Source of the DNA: JAHJSA01 sp038204345 | Lineage (GTDB): Bacteria; Actinomycetota; Thermoleophilia; RBG-16-64-13 | Length of the DNA stretch: 23,995 bases | Direction: 5' to 3' | Assembly: GCA_038204345.1 (NCBI GenBank) | Contig: JBBRDB010000020.1 | Span: 1 to 23,995 of the forward strand | Part shown: positions 1-7,275 of the stretch, piece by piece | Numbering within the stretch: the first letter of the stretch is position 1 | Layout of the letters: every line of letters begins with the position of its first letter | Program-made: the position numbers and the translations under genes | The notes under the pieces: model-generated | Database searches by the model: none | What the model was told of the DNA's origin: nothing | Seen by the model: the letters and a program-made list of their open reading frames with translations, nothing else

Positions 1-57
1 GTGGAGGGAGACGGATCGCTGGTGGAAGTGCGGATAGAGTTTGGGGCGGAGCTGTAG
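1..57 (+). CDS. C-terminal tail of an unidentified protein (partial)
   Basis: Frame 1 is open from the window edge to a TAG at 55-57 and encodes the last 18 residues, ending RIEFGAEL. Codons end mostly in G or C, as expected for coding DNA here. The piece is too short to assign to a family. It could be the last beta-strand of a kinase ATPase domain or something unrelated. It converges on the degraded GNAT gene that follows. Confidence 0.4.
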   Translation: MEGDGSLVEVRIEFGAEL

Positions 58-96
58 CGAGCCCCGGGGCCGATTCGATGCCAATGAGCTCCGTGC

Positions 97-502
97 TCAG
101 CGGGCGAACCCCGCATAGAACTCGTGCACGTCCACAGTGCCCCTCGCCCACATCCAGGAGCAGACGGCGCACTCCGGAGGCCCGGGCCCACTGGGTGACG
201 GCGTCCACCAAGGCCGACCCTACGCCCTGCCGCCGGGCTTCGAGTGCCACCCACAGAGAGATCAGGTAGCCCGCGCCCTCAAGGTCATCGGGTGGCGCGC
301 CCCGCACGAGCGCCTGGTCGCGACCGTTGATGGTCGCGACGAACGTGGCCAATAGGTCCAATTGCCGGTCGTAGTGCTCGGGGAGCAGAGCCGCCGCTTC
401 CTCCCAGGTCGTTCCGAAGGCATCCGGGGCGTCTCGGAGGGCACGGAGTCGTATGGAGCGCAGTCGCGCGCCGTCGCGGGCATCGAGTCGCTCGATGTTC
501 AC
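97..502 (-). pseudogene. GNAT-family N-acetyltransferase, frameshifted and truncated
   Basis: Reading the minus strand from a GTG at 502 gives about 115 residues with a GNAT layout: an N-terminal VNIERLDARDGARLRSIRL helix, then APDAFGTTWEE, then the acetyl-CoA binding motif A region with VALEARRQGVGSALVDAV (R/Q-x-x-G-x-G/A). After LLLDVGEG the frame goes wrong. Shifting by one base (around 134-140) recovers VDVHEFYAGFAR, which matches the usual VxEFYxxxGF motif B tail of the family, but a TGA at 97-99 then stops it. The LGF part of the tail is missing and nothing recognisable follows. The intact frame otherwise runs on into the unrelated gene at the window start. An indel in this assembly is the alternative to a true pseudogene. 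It lies in the same direction as leuCD, 81 bases downstream. Confidence 0.7.
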
Positions 503-583
503 GCGCGTCCCTATCGGGCACCCATCCTTCCGACATACCAAGGCGCGAAGCCGCCCGAGGGATCGCCCACGGCGGCCGCCGGC

Positions 584-1117
584 CTAGCTATGCTGCCTCA
601 GATACGGCAGCAGCCCCCCCGCCGCCACCAACTCCTGCATGAAGGCGGGCAATGGTTCGGCCTCGTACTCGGCACCGGTCGTCAGGTTGTGGATCAGCCC
701 GGTGGAGAGGTCCACCTGCACCTCATCGCCTTCACTGATGCCGTCTACGGCGTCAGGCGCCACGAGGATGGGAAGGCCTGTGTTGAAGGCGTTGCGATAG
801 AAGATGCGGGCGAAACTCTTGGCGATCACCACCGGGATGCCGGCCCCCTTGATCGCCATGGGCGCGTGCTCGCGGCTCGAGCCGCAGCCGAAGTTCTCAT
901 CAGCCACCAGTATGTCGCCGGGACGCACCTTCTGGGGGAACTCCGGGTCGGCGTCCTCCATCAAATGGGCGGCCAACTCCTCCGGCGTCTTCATGTTGAG
1001 ATACCGAGCGGCCACGATCAGGTCTGTGTCCACGTCGCGACCGAAACGCCAAGTGTGGCCTATGATCACGGCGCTTCCGCCGGGCACCGCGCCCAACTCT
1101 CTACTGGGAGCATTCAT
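584..1117 (-). CDS. leuD: 3-isopropylmalate dehydratase-like small subunit (aconitase superfamily swivel domain)
   Basis: This is a 177-residue swivel-domain subunit, the usual size for the separate small subunit of isopropylmalate isomerase or homoaconitase. It pairs with the large subunit to isomerise 2-isopropylmalate to 3-isopropylmalate in leucine synthesis, or to act on a related 2-hydroxy acid. Visible motifs are GRDVDTDLIVAARYL at 26-40, the GCGSSREHAP substrate-binding loop at 77-86, and ARIFYRNAFNTGLP at 103-115. The loop after the first motif reads Y39-L40-N41-M42. In archaeal relatives the residue after YL helps set specificity (Arg in homoaconitase, hydrophobic in isopropylmalate isomerase), so Asn leaves the substrate open. 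Its ATG overlaps the leuC stop by 4 bases (ATGA), so the two are translationally coupled. Confidence 0.85.
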   Translation of the reverse strand: MNAPSRELGAVPGGSAVIIGHTWRFGRDVDTDLIVAARYLNMKTPEELAAHLMEDADPEFPQKVRPGDILVADENFGCGSSREHAPMAIKGAGIPVVIAKSFARIFYRNAFNTGLPILVAPDAVDGISEGDEVQVDLSTGLIHNLTTGAEYEAEPLPAFMQELVAAGGLLPYLRQHS

Positions 1118-2391
1118 GCCGCCCTCCTCACGCCCACCTGGTCGGGAGTCGCGACATGACCGGCGATAGCGCTCGCGGCGGCCACGTACGGACCGGCCAA
1201 GTAGACCTCGCTGCCGGGGTGGCCCATGCGGCCTACGAAGTTGCGGTTGGTGGTGCTCACGGCGCGTTCGCCGTCCGCCAGGATGCCCATGTGGCCTCCA
1301 AGACAGGGACCGCAGGTGGGCGCGGAGACCACGGCTTCAGCCTCCAAGAACACGTTGAAAAGACCCTCGTCCATAGCCTGCTTCCAAATGGCCTGGGTGG
1401 CCGGGATGACGATGCAACGCACGTCCTTGTGCACCTTCTGCCCGCGGAGTACGTCGGCGGCCATGCGCAGGTCTTCGATGCGACCGTTGGTGCAACTCCC
1501 TATGACCACCTGGTCGATGCGGACGTTGGAGAGGTCGGCTGCGGGTACGGTGTTCGATGGCAGATGGGGTTTGGCCACCATCAGGGGGATGTCGGAGGCG
1601 CGCCACTGGTATGTGCGGACGTAGTCGGCGCCGGAGTCTGACTCATAGTAGATGGGCTCCCGGCGAAAACGGCCTTCCACGTAGGAGCGGGTAACGGCGT
1701 CCGGCGCGATGATGCCGTTCTTGCCACCCGCTTCGATGGCCATGTTGGCGATGGAGAAGCGCGAGTCCATCGACAGGCTAGAGATTGCCGGCCCAGCGAA
1801 CTCCATGGCCATGTAGAGAGCTCCGTCGACCCCGATGTTGCCGATCGTATAGAGGATGAGGTCTTTGCCGGTGACCCAGGGGCCGAGTTCCCCGTCGAAG
1901 ATGAACTTGAGCGACTCGGGAACGCGGAACCACACCTGTCCGGTGGCCATCGCTCCCGCCAGGTCGGTCGAGCCCACCCCGGTGGCGAAAGCTCCCAAAG
2001 CGCCGTAAGTGCAGGTATGTGAGTCGGCCCCCACGACCACGTCGCCCGGGCCCACGAGGCCCATCTCAGGAAGTAGGGCGTGCTCGATGCCAACGCGACC
2101 TACGTCGTAGAAGTGGGTGATGTCGTGGCGCGCGGCGAACTCGCGCATCTGCTTCACCAGTTCTGCCGTCTTGATGTCCTTGTTGGGCGTGAAGTGGTCG
2201 GGGATGAGGGCGATCCGCTCAGGGTCGAATACGCTGGTGAAACCCGCCTTCTCGAACTCGTCGATAGCCACCGGGGCGGTGATGTCGTTGCCCAAGCAGA
2301 AGTCGACGCCGGCCATGATCAATTCGCCCGGCGACACTGACTCCTTGTTTGCGGCCCGGGCCAGGATCTTCTCGGTGATGGTCATGGGCAT
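1114..2391 (-). CDS. leuC: 3-isopropylmalate dehydratase-like large subunit, [4Fe-4S] enzyme
   Basis: This is a 425-residue hydro-lyase subunit of the LeuC/HacA family, typical of the shorter bacterial-archaeal type rather than the longer E. coli type. Cluster-ligand cysteines are C300 in VIGSCTNGR and C360/C363 in PTCGPCLGG. Other signatures are GADSHTCTYGALGAFATGVGS near 121-141 and TTNRNFVGRMGHPGSEVYLA near 380-399. The frame is open upstream as far as 2799, but that stretch overlaps the divergent gene and lacks family similarity. I place the start at the ATG at 2391, preceded by GGAGG (2403-2407) 11 bases away; the ATG at 2385 is an alternative. No other leucine genes are visible, so the pathway assignment rests on family only. 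Confidence 0.9.
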   Translation of the reverse strand: MPMTITEKILARAANKESVSPGELIMAGVDFCLGNDITAPVAIDEFEKAGFTSVFDPERIALIPDHFTPNKDIKTAELVKQMREFAARHDITHFYDVGRVGIEHALLPEMGLVGPGDVVVGADSHTCTYGALGAFATGVGSTDLAGAMATGQVWFRVPESLKFIFDGELGPWVTGKDLILYTIGNIGVDGALYMAMEFAGPAISSLSMDSRFSIANMAIEAGGKNGIIAPDAVTRSYVEGRFRREPIYYESDSGADYVRTYQWRASDIPLMVAKPHLPSNTVPAADLSNVRIDQVVIGSCTNGRIEDLRMAADVLRGQKVHKDVRCIVIPATQAIWKQAMDEGLFNVFLEAEAVVSAPTCGPCLGGHMGILADGERAVSTTNRNFVGRMGHPGSEVYLAGPYVAAASAIAGHVATPDQVGVRRAA

Positions 2392-2526
2392 GCTCAGAAT
2401 GTCCTCCACTTCCTCCGTACGGCAGTTCTGCGACCTGTTTGCAGCTGGAATTGTATCAAGAGCGGCGTGATACTCGGGAGAGGTACGGAAGGGCGGTGCT
2501 AGACTGCTGTAGACTGCTGACAGGTC
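2392..2526. promoter_or_regulatory. Divergent promoter region between leuC and the DUF218 gene
   Basis: This 135-base spacer must hold promoters for both directions. For leuC a TACAAT -10-like hexamer is read on the minus strand at 2455-2450, without a clear -35. On the plus strand a 10-bp tandem duplication, AGACTGCTGT/AGACTGCTGA (2501-2520), ends 6 bases before the ATG at 2527. No leader peptide, T-box or riboswitch fold was recognised. Confidence 0.35.
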
Positions 2527-3237
2527 ATGGAATCCGCTGAACAGCCCTCGTATCGCCCGCCCTCCAGCCACAATCGGCGCGCCCTTCGACGCGCTATGGG
2601 AGCCGCCGCCGCAACCGTCCTGGTCCTTGTGGGCGGCTCGGCCGCCGTGAACCTGCTGATCGTGACGAGGGGCGGCGGCTCCGTCGCCTCGCCGGAGGGC
2701 GCCCCTAAGGCTCAGGTGGCCATCGTACTCGGCGCACGCGTGGGCCCGGGCGACCGGCCCTCCCCCATGCTGGCGGATCGTCTGGAGACCAGCGTACAAC
2801 TCTACCGCCTTGGAAAGGTACGAAAGCTCCTCCTAAGTGGCGATCACGGGGCCGTCTCCTACGACGAGGTGAACGTCATGCGCAGGTTCGTTCTCGAGCG
2901 GGGGGTGCCGGCAGAAGACGTCTTCATGGATCACGCCGGCTTCAGCACGTTCGACACCATGTATCGGGCGAGTCACGTATTCCGCGTCACGAACGCCCTG
3001 GTGGTGACCCAGGATTTCCACCTCGCACGTGCCGTCTACACTGCCCGAGCTATGGGTCTGGACGCAGCCGGAGTGTCCGCCGACCGCCGCCCCTATGCAG
3101 GCACCAACCGCCTCCGTCTGCGCGAGTGGTTCGCCCGCTGCAAGGCCTTCGCCCAACTGCACCTGTTGCGGTCCGAGTCGCGGGCTCTCGGGCCCGAGAT
3201 CCCCATCATCGGCGACGGTAGGGCCACCGAGGGGTGA
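2527..3237 (+). CDS. SanA/YdcF-like DUF218 membrane-anchored protein
   Basis: This is a 236-residue protein with a cytoplasmic basic N-terminus, one membrane helix at about 23-46, and an extracytoplasmic DUF218 domain. The domain is recognised by AIVLGARVGPGDRPSPMLADR at 65-85, LLLSGDHG at 101-108, the acidic DEVNVMRRF, and TQDFHLARAVYTA at 161-173, which correspond to the family's conserved G/A-rich, SG and HxxRA motifs. Relatives such as E. coli SanA affect envelope barrier function (vancomycin sensitivity at high temperature). The catalytic activity of the family is not established. The start has only a weak AGG 6 bases upstream. It is divergent from leuC and followed by an AT-rich regulatory gap. 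Confidence 0.85.
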   Translation: MESAEQPSYRPPSSHNRRALRRAMGAAAATVLVLVGGSAAVNLLIVTRGGGSVASPEGAPKAQVAIVLGARVGPGDRPSPMLADRLETSVQLYRLGKVRKLLLSGDHGAVSYDEVNVMRRFVLERGVPAEDVFMDHAGFSTFDTMYRASHVFRVTNALVVTQDFHLARAVYTARAMGLDAAGVSADRRPYAGTNRLRLREWFARCKAFAQLHLLRSESRALGPEIPIIGDGRATEG

Positions 3238-3318
3238 AGCGAGAACGCGACAGGCGGGGATTGAATACACAGGCATTTGGATACATTTAATGAATCATCG
3301 CATGGACTTCATGAGAGG

Positions 3319-3351
3319 TTCCTCATTACATTCTCACGAGATTCTCATGAG
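3319..3351 (+). promoter_or_regulatory. Three tandem 11-bp units, likely response-regulator binding site
   Basis: The stretch reads as TTCCTCATTAC, ATTCTCACGAG and ATTCTCATGAG with no gaps. The second and third units differ at one base. A period of 11 bp is typical of OmpR/PhoB-type regulators binding head-to-tail on one face of DNA. A matching array lies at 6307-6339. In both cases a GACACT or GAGACT hexamer begins exactly 8 bases after the array end, possibly a poor -10 that depends on the activator. The operon it precedes encodes an OmpR-family regulator, so autoregulation is plausible. The surrounding gap (3238-3444) is unusually AT-rich for this DNA, with a further TTGAAT at 3261 and TTTAAT at 3286. 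Confidence 0.5.
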
Positions 3352-3444
3352 AGAAGGTGACACTCAGCGACGGGATAAGCCGTTGAGCCGAGGCGGCAGG
3401 ATGGGGAGTATCGGCGGGACCGCGCAGTAGGGGGAACGGAAACT

Positions 3445-4059
3445 ATGACCGAACATAGCGTGAAGCGCGTCATGATCGGGGCAACGATCGCGGCGGCTAC
3501 CGCACTCACCGCTCTTGCTATAGGCGGACTTGTGGTCACAAGCAGGGGTCCTCAGGCACAAGAACTGCCGCTTGTGCGCACTTCGATAGTTCAAGTGGCT
3601 ATCCTCGACCCGAGTGGCGGAGGAGATCGCAAGGAATCGACCGCCGACCATCCGCCGGTGACGCAACCACCGGCACAACAGGGCGCACCGGTACAACAGA
3701 GCGGTGATCAGAACCCGCCGGTGTCGTGGGTGGTGCAGGCCACGACGACCACAGCGGCCGCCTCCGCCGTAGGCGGAGGCGCCGTGAGCAGCGGCACGAC
3801 CACTCGAAGGACCTCAGACAGTGTGTCCACGAGCCAGGCCGGCACCACCACGCGCAGCTTCCCTCCCCTCTCGCTGCCGCCCACCTCCATCGTGACGTTG
3901 AGCTCAGCCCCAAGCGCGCCGACGAGCGACTCAAAGGATGTCAGGGCGTCGGCCACGCGCTCGGAAGAGACGAAAAAGTCGGCATCCGGGGAGGGCGATC
4001 GCGACCATGAAGTGGTGTCGCCAAAGATCCGCGAGAGCGATGACGAGCACAACGGCTAA
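3445..4059 (+). CDS. Hypothetical secreted or membrane-anchored low-complexity protein
   Basis: This is a 204-residue protein of unknown function. A basic N-terminus (VKRV) is followed by one hydrophobic helix at about 9-31, then an extracytoplasmic tail rich in Thr, Ser, Pro and Gln, ending in a charged Ser/Lys/Glu/Asp/His segment (DRDHEVVSPKIRESDDEHNG). No folded domain, Cys or haem motif is visible. The AGGGGGAA upstream of the ATG is a good ribosome site. It is the first gene of an apparent operon with the response regulator 39 bases downstream and the kinase. It may be an accessory of the signalling system or a target, but nothing in its sequence decides this. Confidence 0.7.
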   Translation: MTEHSVKRVMIGATIAAATALTALAIGGLVVTSRGPQAQELPLVRTSIVQVAILDPSGGGDRKESTADHPPVTQPPAQQGAPVQQSGDQNPPVSWVVQATTTTAAASAVGGGAVSSGTTTRRTSDSVSTSQAGTTTRSFPPLSLPPTSIVTLSSAPSAPTSDSKDVRASATRSEETKKSASGEGDRDHEVVSPKIRESDDEHNG

Positions 4060-4098
4060 AGCACCGCGACCGCAGGGTCAGGTACGGGGAGAGGCGAC

Positions 4099-4767
4099 AT
4101 GAGGATCTTGCTCGTGGAGGACGAAGACCGCATCGCCTCCTTCGTCACGAAAGGGCTGGGATCAGAAGGCCACACGGTGGAACGCGCCGCTACCGGCCGC
4201 GAAGCCATGGAATTCGTGCGGGATCAAGAGTTCGACTTGGTGTTGCTGGACCTCCTGCTGCCCGACGGCAATGGACGCGAGGTTCTGCGCGCACTGCGCG
4301 CCGAATCCCGCAGCACGCCGGTCTTGGTCTTGAGCGCGTTGGGGGAAGTGGAGGACAAGGTGGACCTCCTCGACAGCGGCGCGAACGACTACCTCACGAA
4401 ACCCTTCGCCCTGGCGGAGCTGACGGCCCGCATCCGCGCCCTCACCCGCCAAGAACAGGAGCGCTCGGATACCATCAAAGTCAAGGACCTGGTCCTCGAC
4501 ACTCGCTCCCGGGTCGCCACCAGAGACGGGCGAGAGGTCGCGCTCACTACACGGGAGTTCACGCTCCTCGAATACTTGATGCGCCATGCCGGCCAAGTGC
4601 TGAGCCGAGAACAGTTGTTGCAGGCGGTGTGGGGGTCCACCTACCACACGGCGAGCAATGTGGTGGACGTCTACGTACGTTACCTCCGTAAGAAGCTCGA
4701 GATCCCGGGAGCGGACTCCCCCATCGAGACCGTCCGCGGAGCGGGATACCGTGTCAGCCGTGGCTAG
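4099..4767 (+). CDS. OmpR/PhoB-family response regulator
   Basis: This is a 222-residue two-domain regulator. The receiver domain (1-115) has the acidic pair E7/D8, the phospho-acceptor D51 in LLDLLLPDG, S79, and K101 in LTKPF. The winged-helix DNA-binding domain (about 125-222) shows LTTREFTLLEYLMRHAGQ, the recognition-helix region SNVVDVYVRYLRKKLE, and the C-terminal wing VRGAGYRV. The start follows GGAGAGGCGAC. It overlaps the following kinase gene, so the two are a cognate pair. The 11-bp repeat arrays at 3319-3351 and 6307-6339 are its most likely local targets, which is inference from spacing and family. Confidence 0.95.
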   Translation: MRILLVEDEDRIASFVTKGLGSEGHTVERAATGREAMEFVRDQEFDLVLLDLLLPDGNGREVLRALRAESRSTPVLVLSALGEVEDKVDLLDSGANDYLTKPFALAELTARIRALTRQEQERSDTIKVKDLVLDTRSRVATRDGREVALTTREFTLLEYLMRHAGQVLSREQLLQAVWGSTYHTASNVVDVYVRYLRKKLEIPGADSPIETVRGAGYRVSRG

Positions 4768-6241
4768 GCGACTTTCGGCCAGCGCCCGGGTGGCGCTCGC
4801 CGTGACGCTGGTCCTGGCTCTGGGCTCTCTACTCCTCACCGGTGTGGGATATCTCCTGCTTAGCCGCCGTCTCGCCGGCGACCTTGACAGGACCCTCGTA
4901 CAGGAATCAACGGCCTTCGTGGCCGCCCAGCAGACTGCGCCCGCGGGAACCGTCGCAGAGCTCGAGGAGGCAACGCGGGCGTATCTCAGAGGACGCAGTG
5001 GTGGCGGCTCCGATTCGTCGGCCATCCTGTTGGTTCATTTCCCAGACGGGAAGGTGATCTCCAATTCGGCGCTCCGGTTGGAGGATGCTCCGCAGAACGC
5101 ATTTGACTTCGTCGCAGCTCACCCCATGCGCGGGTTCACAACCATCAGTTTCCAAGGCGAGGAGTACCGCACGGCTATCGTTCCCGTGCTCGATGCGAAC
5201 GGGCAGGCTGTGGCAACCTTCCTGGCTGCCTTGCCAACGGCTCCGATCGAAGAGGTGGCCGGGGCTCTGCTCCGCACGCTGCTGATCGCGAGCTTCCTGG
5301 TGACGATGGTGGGTGCGAGCGTCTCCGCCTGGGTGGCACGCGCCAGTCTCGAGCCGCTCCACCAGGTCTCGAAGACCACCCGAGAGATCACCCAATCATC
5401 GCTGTCTCAACGAGTCAGCTATCGGGGGCCTCAGGACGATGTCGGTATGATGGTGACCGCGCTCAACGAGATGCTCGACCGTCTCGAGAACGCCTTCTCG
5501 GAGCAGAAGCATTTCACCGCCGACGTTTCGCACGAACTGCGCACCCCACTCACTATCATCCGCGGTCACTTGGAGCTGTTGGGCATGGAGGGCGCCCTCA
5601 CCCCGTCGCAGCATGAATCCCTGGCCGTAGTGATGGACGAACTCGAGCGAATGACGAAGCTGGTGGACGACCTCCTGGCACTGGCGCGTCTGGAAGGGGC
5701 CGTTACCAGGCCCTTCACCCGCTTCGACCTCGGCGACCTTGCCGAAGAGGCCGTTACGCGGGCGCGCGGACTCGCGCCCCGCGAGTTCACTTTCATGCGC
5801 GTCACATCTACGCCGGTCCTTGGAGACTGGGACATGCTCCTACGTGCTCTGCTCAACCTACTTAGCAACGCGGTCAACGCCACGAAGACGGGTGGCTCCA
5901 TACGAGTGCGCAGCGACTCAGTGGGCGGGGTCGCCCGCGTGCAGGTGAGTGATGACGGACCCGGGATCCCCGACTCTGACCTACCCCGGGTGTTCGATCG
6001 CTTTTTTAGGGCCCGCAACTCGCGGGACACTCATGACGGCGGGGGGAGCGGTCTAGGGCTCACGATCGCCGCTCGCCTCGCCCTCCGTCACGGAGGAAGG
6101 CTCACAGCCGCCAACAATCCGGAGGGCGGGGCCGTCTTCACCCTCGAGCTGCCCCTCCGTCGTGAGGCCGGGATCGAATCTCAGCGCAGGCGCGTGACGC
6201 CGTCGAGGCGGCGGAGAGTGCTGCACCCTCAGGGTCACTGA
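4751..6241 (+). CDS. Membrane sensor histidine kinase (HAMP, HisKA, HATPase)
   Basis: This is a 496-residue kinase reading from the GTG at 4751, which has GGAG 9 bases upstream and overlaps the regulator stop by 17 bases; a second GTG at 4760 is possible. Order: membrane helix 1 at about 13-38, an extracytoplasmic sensor loop of about 130 residues without Cys or haem motifs, helix 2 at about 172-196, HAMP at about 194-249, and the HisKA box FTADVSHELRTPLT with phosphorylated H261. The ATPase has N box LLNLLSNAVNA (about 367-377), G1 SDDGPGIPD, F box FDRFF and G2 GGGSGLGL. The C-terminal 25 residues are Arg-rich. Layout resembles the CusS/BaeS-like branch, but the signal cannot be read from the sequence. 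Confidence 0.95.
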   Translation: MSAVARRLSASARVALAVTLVLALGSLLLTGVGYLLLSRRLAGDLDRTLVQESTAFVAAQQTAPAGTVAELEEATRAYLRGRSGGGSDSSAILLVHFPDGKVISNSALRLEDAPQNAFDFVAAHPMRGFTTISFQGEEYRTAIVPVLDANGQAVATFLAALPTAPIEEVAGALLRTLLIASFLVTMVGASVSAWVARASLEPLHQVSKTTREITQSSLSQRVSYRGPQDDVGMMVTALNEMLDRLENAFSEQKHFTADVSHELRTPLTIIRGHLELLGMEGALTPSQHESLAVVMDELERMTKLVDDLLALARLEGAVTRPFTRFDLGDLAEEAVTRARGLAPREFTFMRVTSTPVLGDWDMLLRALLNLLSNAVNATKTGGSIRVRSDSVGGVARVQVSDDGPGIPDSDLPRVFDRFFRARNSRDTHDGGGSGLGLTIAARLALRHGGRLTAANNPEGGAVFTLELPLRREAGIESQRRRVTPSRRRRVLHPQGH

Positions 6242-6306
6242 CCCGCAGCGAGGCCGCCGCGGTGGAGCCGGCGAGTTCTCGTCGCTTCTTCGCTCTCTTT
6301 GAGAAA

Positions 6307-6339
6307 ATTGTAACGGCACTCCAATGACCTTCTCATTCC
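6307..6339 (+). promoter_or_regulatory. Second array of three 11-bp units, likely site for the same regulator
   Basis: The units are ATTGTAACGGC, ACTCCAATGAC and CTTCTCATTCC. Aligned with the array at 3319-3351, the six units give a consensus ATTCTCATGAG, with A at position 7 in all six and C at position 4 and T at positions 2, 3 and 5 in five of six. A GAGACT hexamer starts 8 bases after the array, the same spacing as upstream. It sits 50-82 bases before the TTG start of the mono-haem cytochrome gene, immediately after the kinase. Confidence 0.45.
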
Positions 6340-6388
6340 GAACCGCGAGACTGAAGCTGTCCAGTCCCCAAGTAAGGAGTGAACGGCA

Positions 6389-7003
6389 TTGAAGAAGAGC
6401 AGATGGATATTCCTCCTAGTGCTTCCAGCGGCGATGGTGGTGCTCTTCGCTACACTGGTAGCCGGAGCCGGTGCTCTCCCAAGCTATGCGACACAAACAG
6501 GTGAGCCTTGCGCCACGTGCCACGTGGACCCCGCGGGCGGGGGCACGCTGACCGCGGCGGGCGAGACGTTCAAAAACACCGGCCAACTTCCGACGACACC
6601 GCCACCTGCTACCCCGCCACCTACCACGCCGGACGTCACTCCTCCGCCCGCCTCCCCGTCCGACGTCACTCCTCCGCCCGCCTTCCCGTCCGACGTCACC
6701 GCCCCCGAGATGACACCATCGGCCTCCGACGACGCGCATGACGATCTGGATGTTGAAGAAGTCGAGGACGTCGAGGAGCCTGAGGACGCTGACGAAGTCG
6801 AGGAAGCCGACGACGCTCACCAAGCCGAAGCCGCCGACGAAGGTGCCGAGGGGCATCAGGCGGATCACCAGGACGGCGATCGGGATGAGGAGCACACGTA
6901 CGGGATGCACTCCGAAGAGGACCACATGACCCAAAGTGAGTCGGTCGTGATGCGTGATGACGGGACTCACGAGGACGAGCAGGAGGAGCACCACGACGAT
7001 TGA
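6389..7003 (+). CDS. Secreted mono-haem c-type cytochrome with Pro-rich and acidic/His tail
   Basis: This is a 204-residue protein starting at TTG, with AAGGAG 10 bases upstream. A signal peptide or anchor covers about 1-30. One haem c motif, CATCH (41-45), lies in the context TGEPCATCHVDPAGGG, a form seen in small multihaem or mono-haem cytochromes of metal-reducing bacteria. A Pro/Thr-rich spacer at about 69-110 contains a 10-residue repeat. From about 115 the chain is almost entirely Asp, Glu, Ala, His and Gln, with many His in the last 60 residues. Such a tail could bind metal ions or interact with basic surfaces; this is inference. It follows the kinase after 147 bases with its own putative operator and is closed by the terminator at 7131-7166. 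Confidence 0.8.
   Translation: MKKSRWIFLLVLPAAMVVLFATLVAGAGALPSYATQTGEPCATCHVDPAGGGTLTAAGETFKNTGQLPTTPPPATPPPTTPDVTPPPASPSDVTPPPAFPSDVTAPEMTPSASDDAHDDLDVEEVEDVEEPEDADEVEEADDAHQAEAADEGAEGHQADHQDGDRDEEHTYGMHSEEDHMTQSESVVMRDDGTHEDEQEEHHDD
6632..6700 (+). repeat. 30-bp tandem repeat, 2.3 copies, in the cytochrome spacer
   Basis: Units at 6632-6661 and 6662-6691 differ by a single C/T and a third copy begins GACGTCACC at 6692. Each encodes ten residues, DVTPPPASPS or DVTPPPAFPS, in the proline-rich linker between the haem domain and the acidic tail. Confidence 0.9.
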
Positions 7004-7130
7004 CTGAGATTCCTCTGCCACGCGGATAAGGGCCTCGACGACCCTGGGCTCCGAGCCTCGCTTCAAGCCATCGCGTTACAAACCCCGCTTGAGCCCCCCG
7101 CTGTAACCACCCGCAGCAGGTAGCGCTCCG

Positions 7131-7166
7131 AGCGAAAGCCGCCCCTCGAGGCGGCTTTCGCTTTTT
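7131..7166 (+). terminator. Rho-independent terminator
   Basis: A perfect 13-bp stem (AGCGAAAGCCGCC, 7131-7143, with its complement at 7150-7162) encloses a 6-base loop and runs into TTTTT (7162-7166). The T run is on the plus strand only, so it ends the transcript carrying the mono-haem cytochrome. The rest of the 7004-7275 gap shows no gene. Confidence 0.9.
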
Positions 7167-7275
7167 CTCGGCGACGATCGCGTTGCGCCGTTCAGGCGAA
7201 CGGGCGACCGTCGTGACCCGGGCTGGGAGTCGCCCGTGATAGGGAACCGGTCGGAGCCCGTGGGCGGCTTCCGAG

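Noticed and set aside
362..1159. 265-residue open frame on the plus strand
   Set aside because: It is antisense to leuD and to the end of leuC, has no family pattern, and reflects GC-rich third positions of the real genes.
2392..2799. 136-codon upstream extension of leuC
   Set aside because: It overlaps the divergent DUF218 gene, has no resemblance to LeuC, and a ribosome site supports the ATG at 2391.
6416..7066. 216-residue minus-strand frame rich in Val and Leu
   Set aside because: It is the complement of the GAG/GAC-rich acidic tail of the cytochrome; the plus strand has a signal peptide, haem motif and ribosome site.
7075..7107. GTTACA/TGTAAC inverted repeat before the terminator
   Set aside because: Six base pairs around a 21-base loop is expected by chance, and no adjacent gene would use it.
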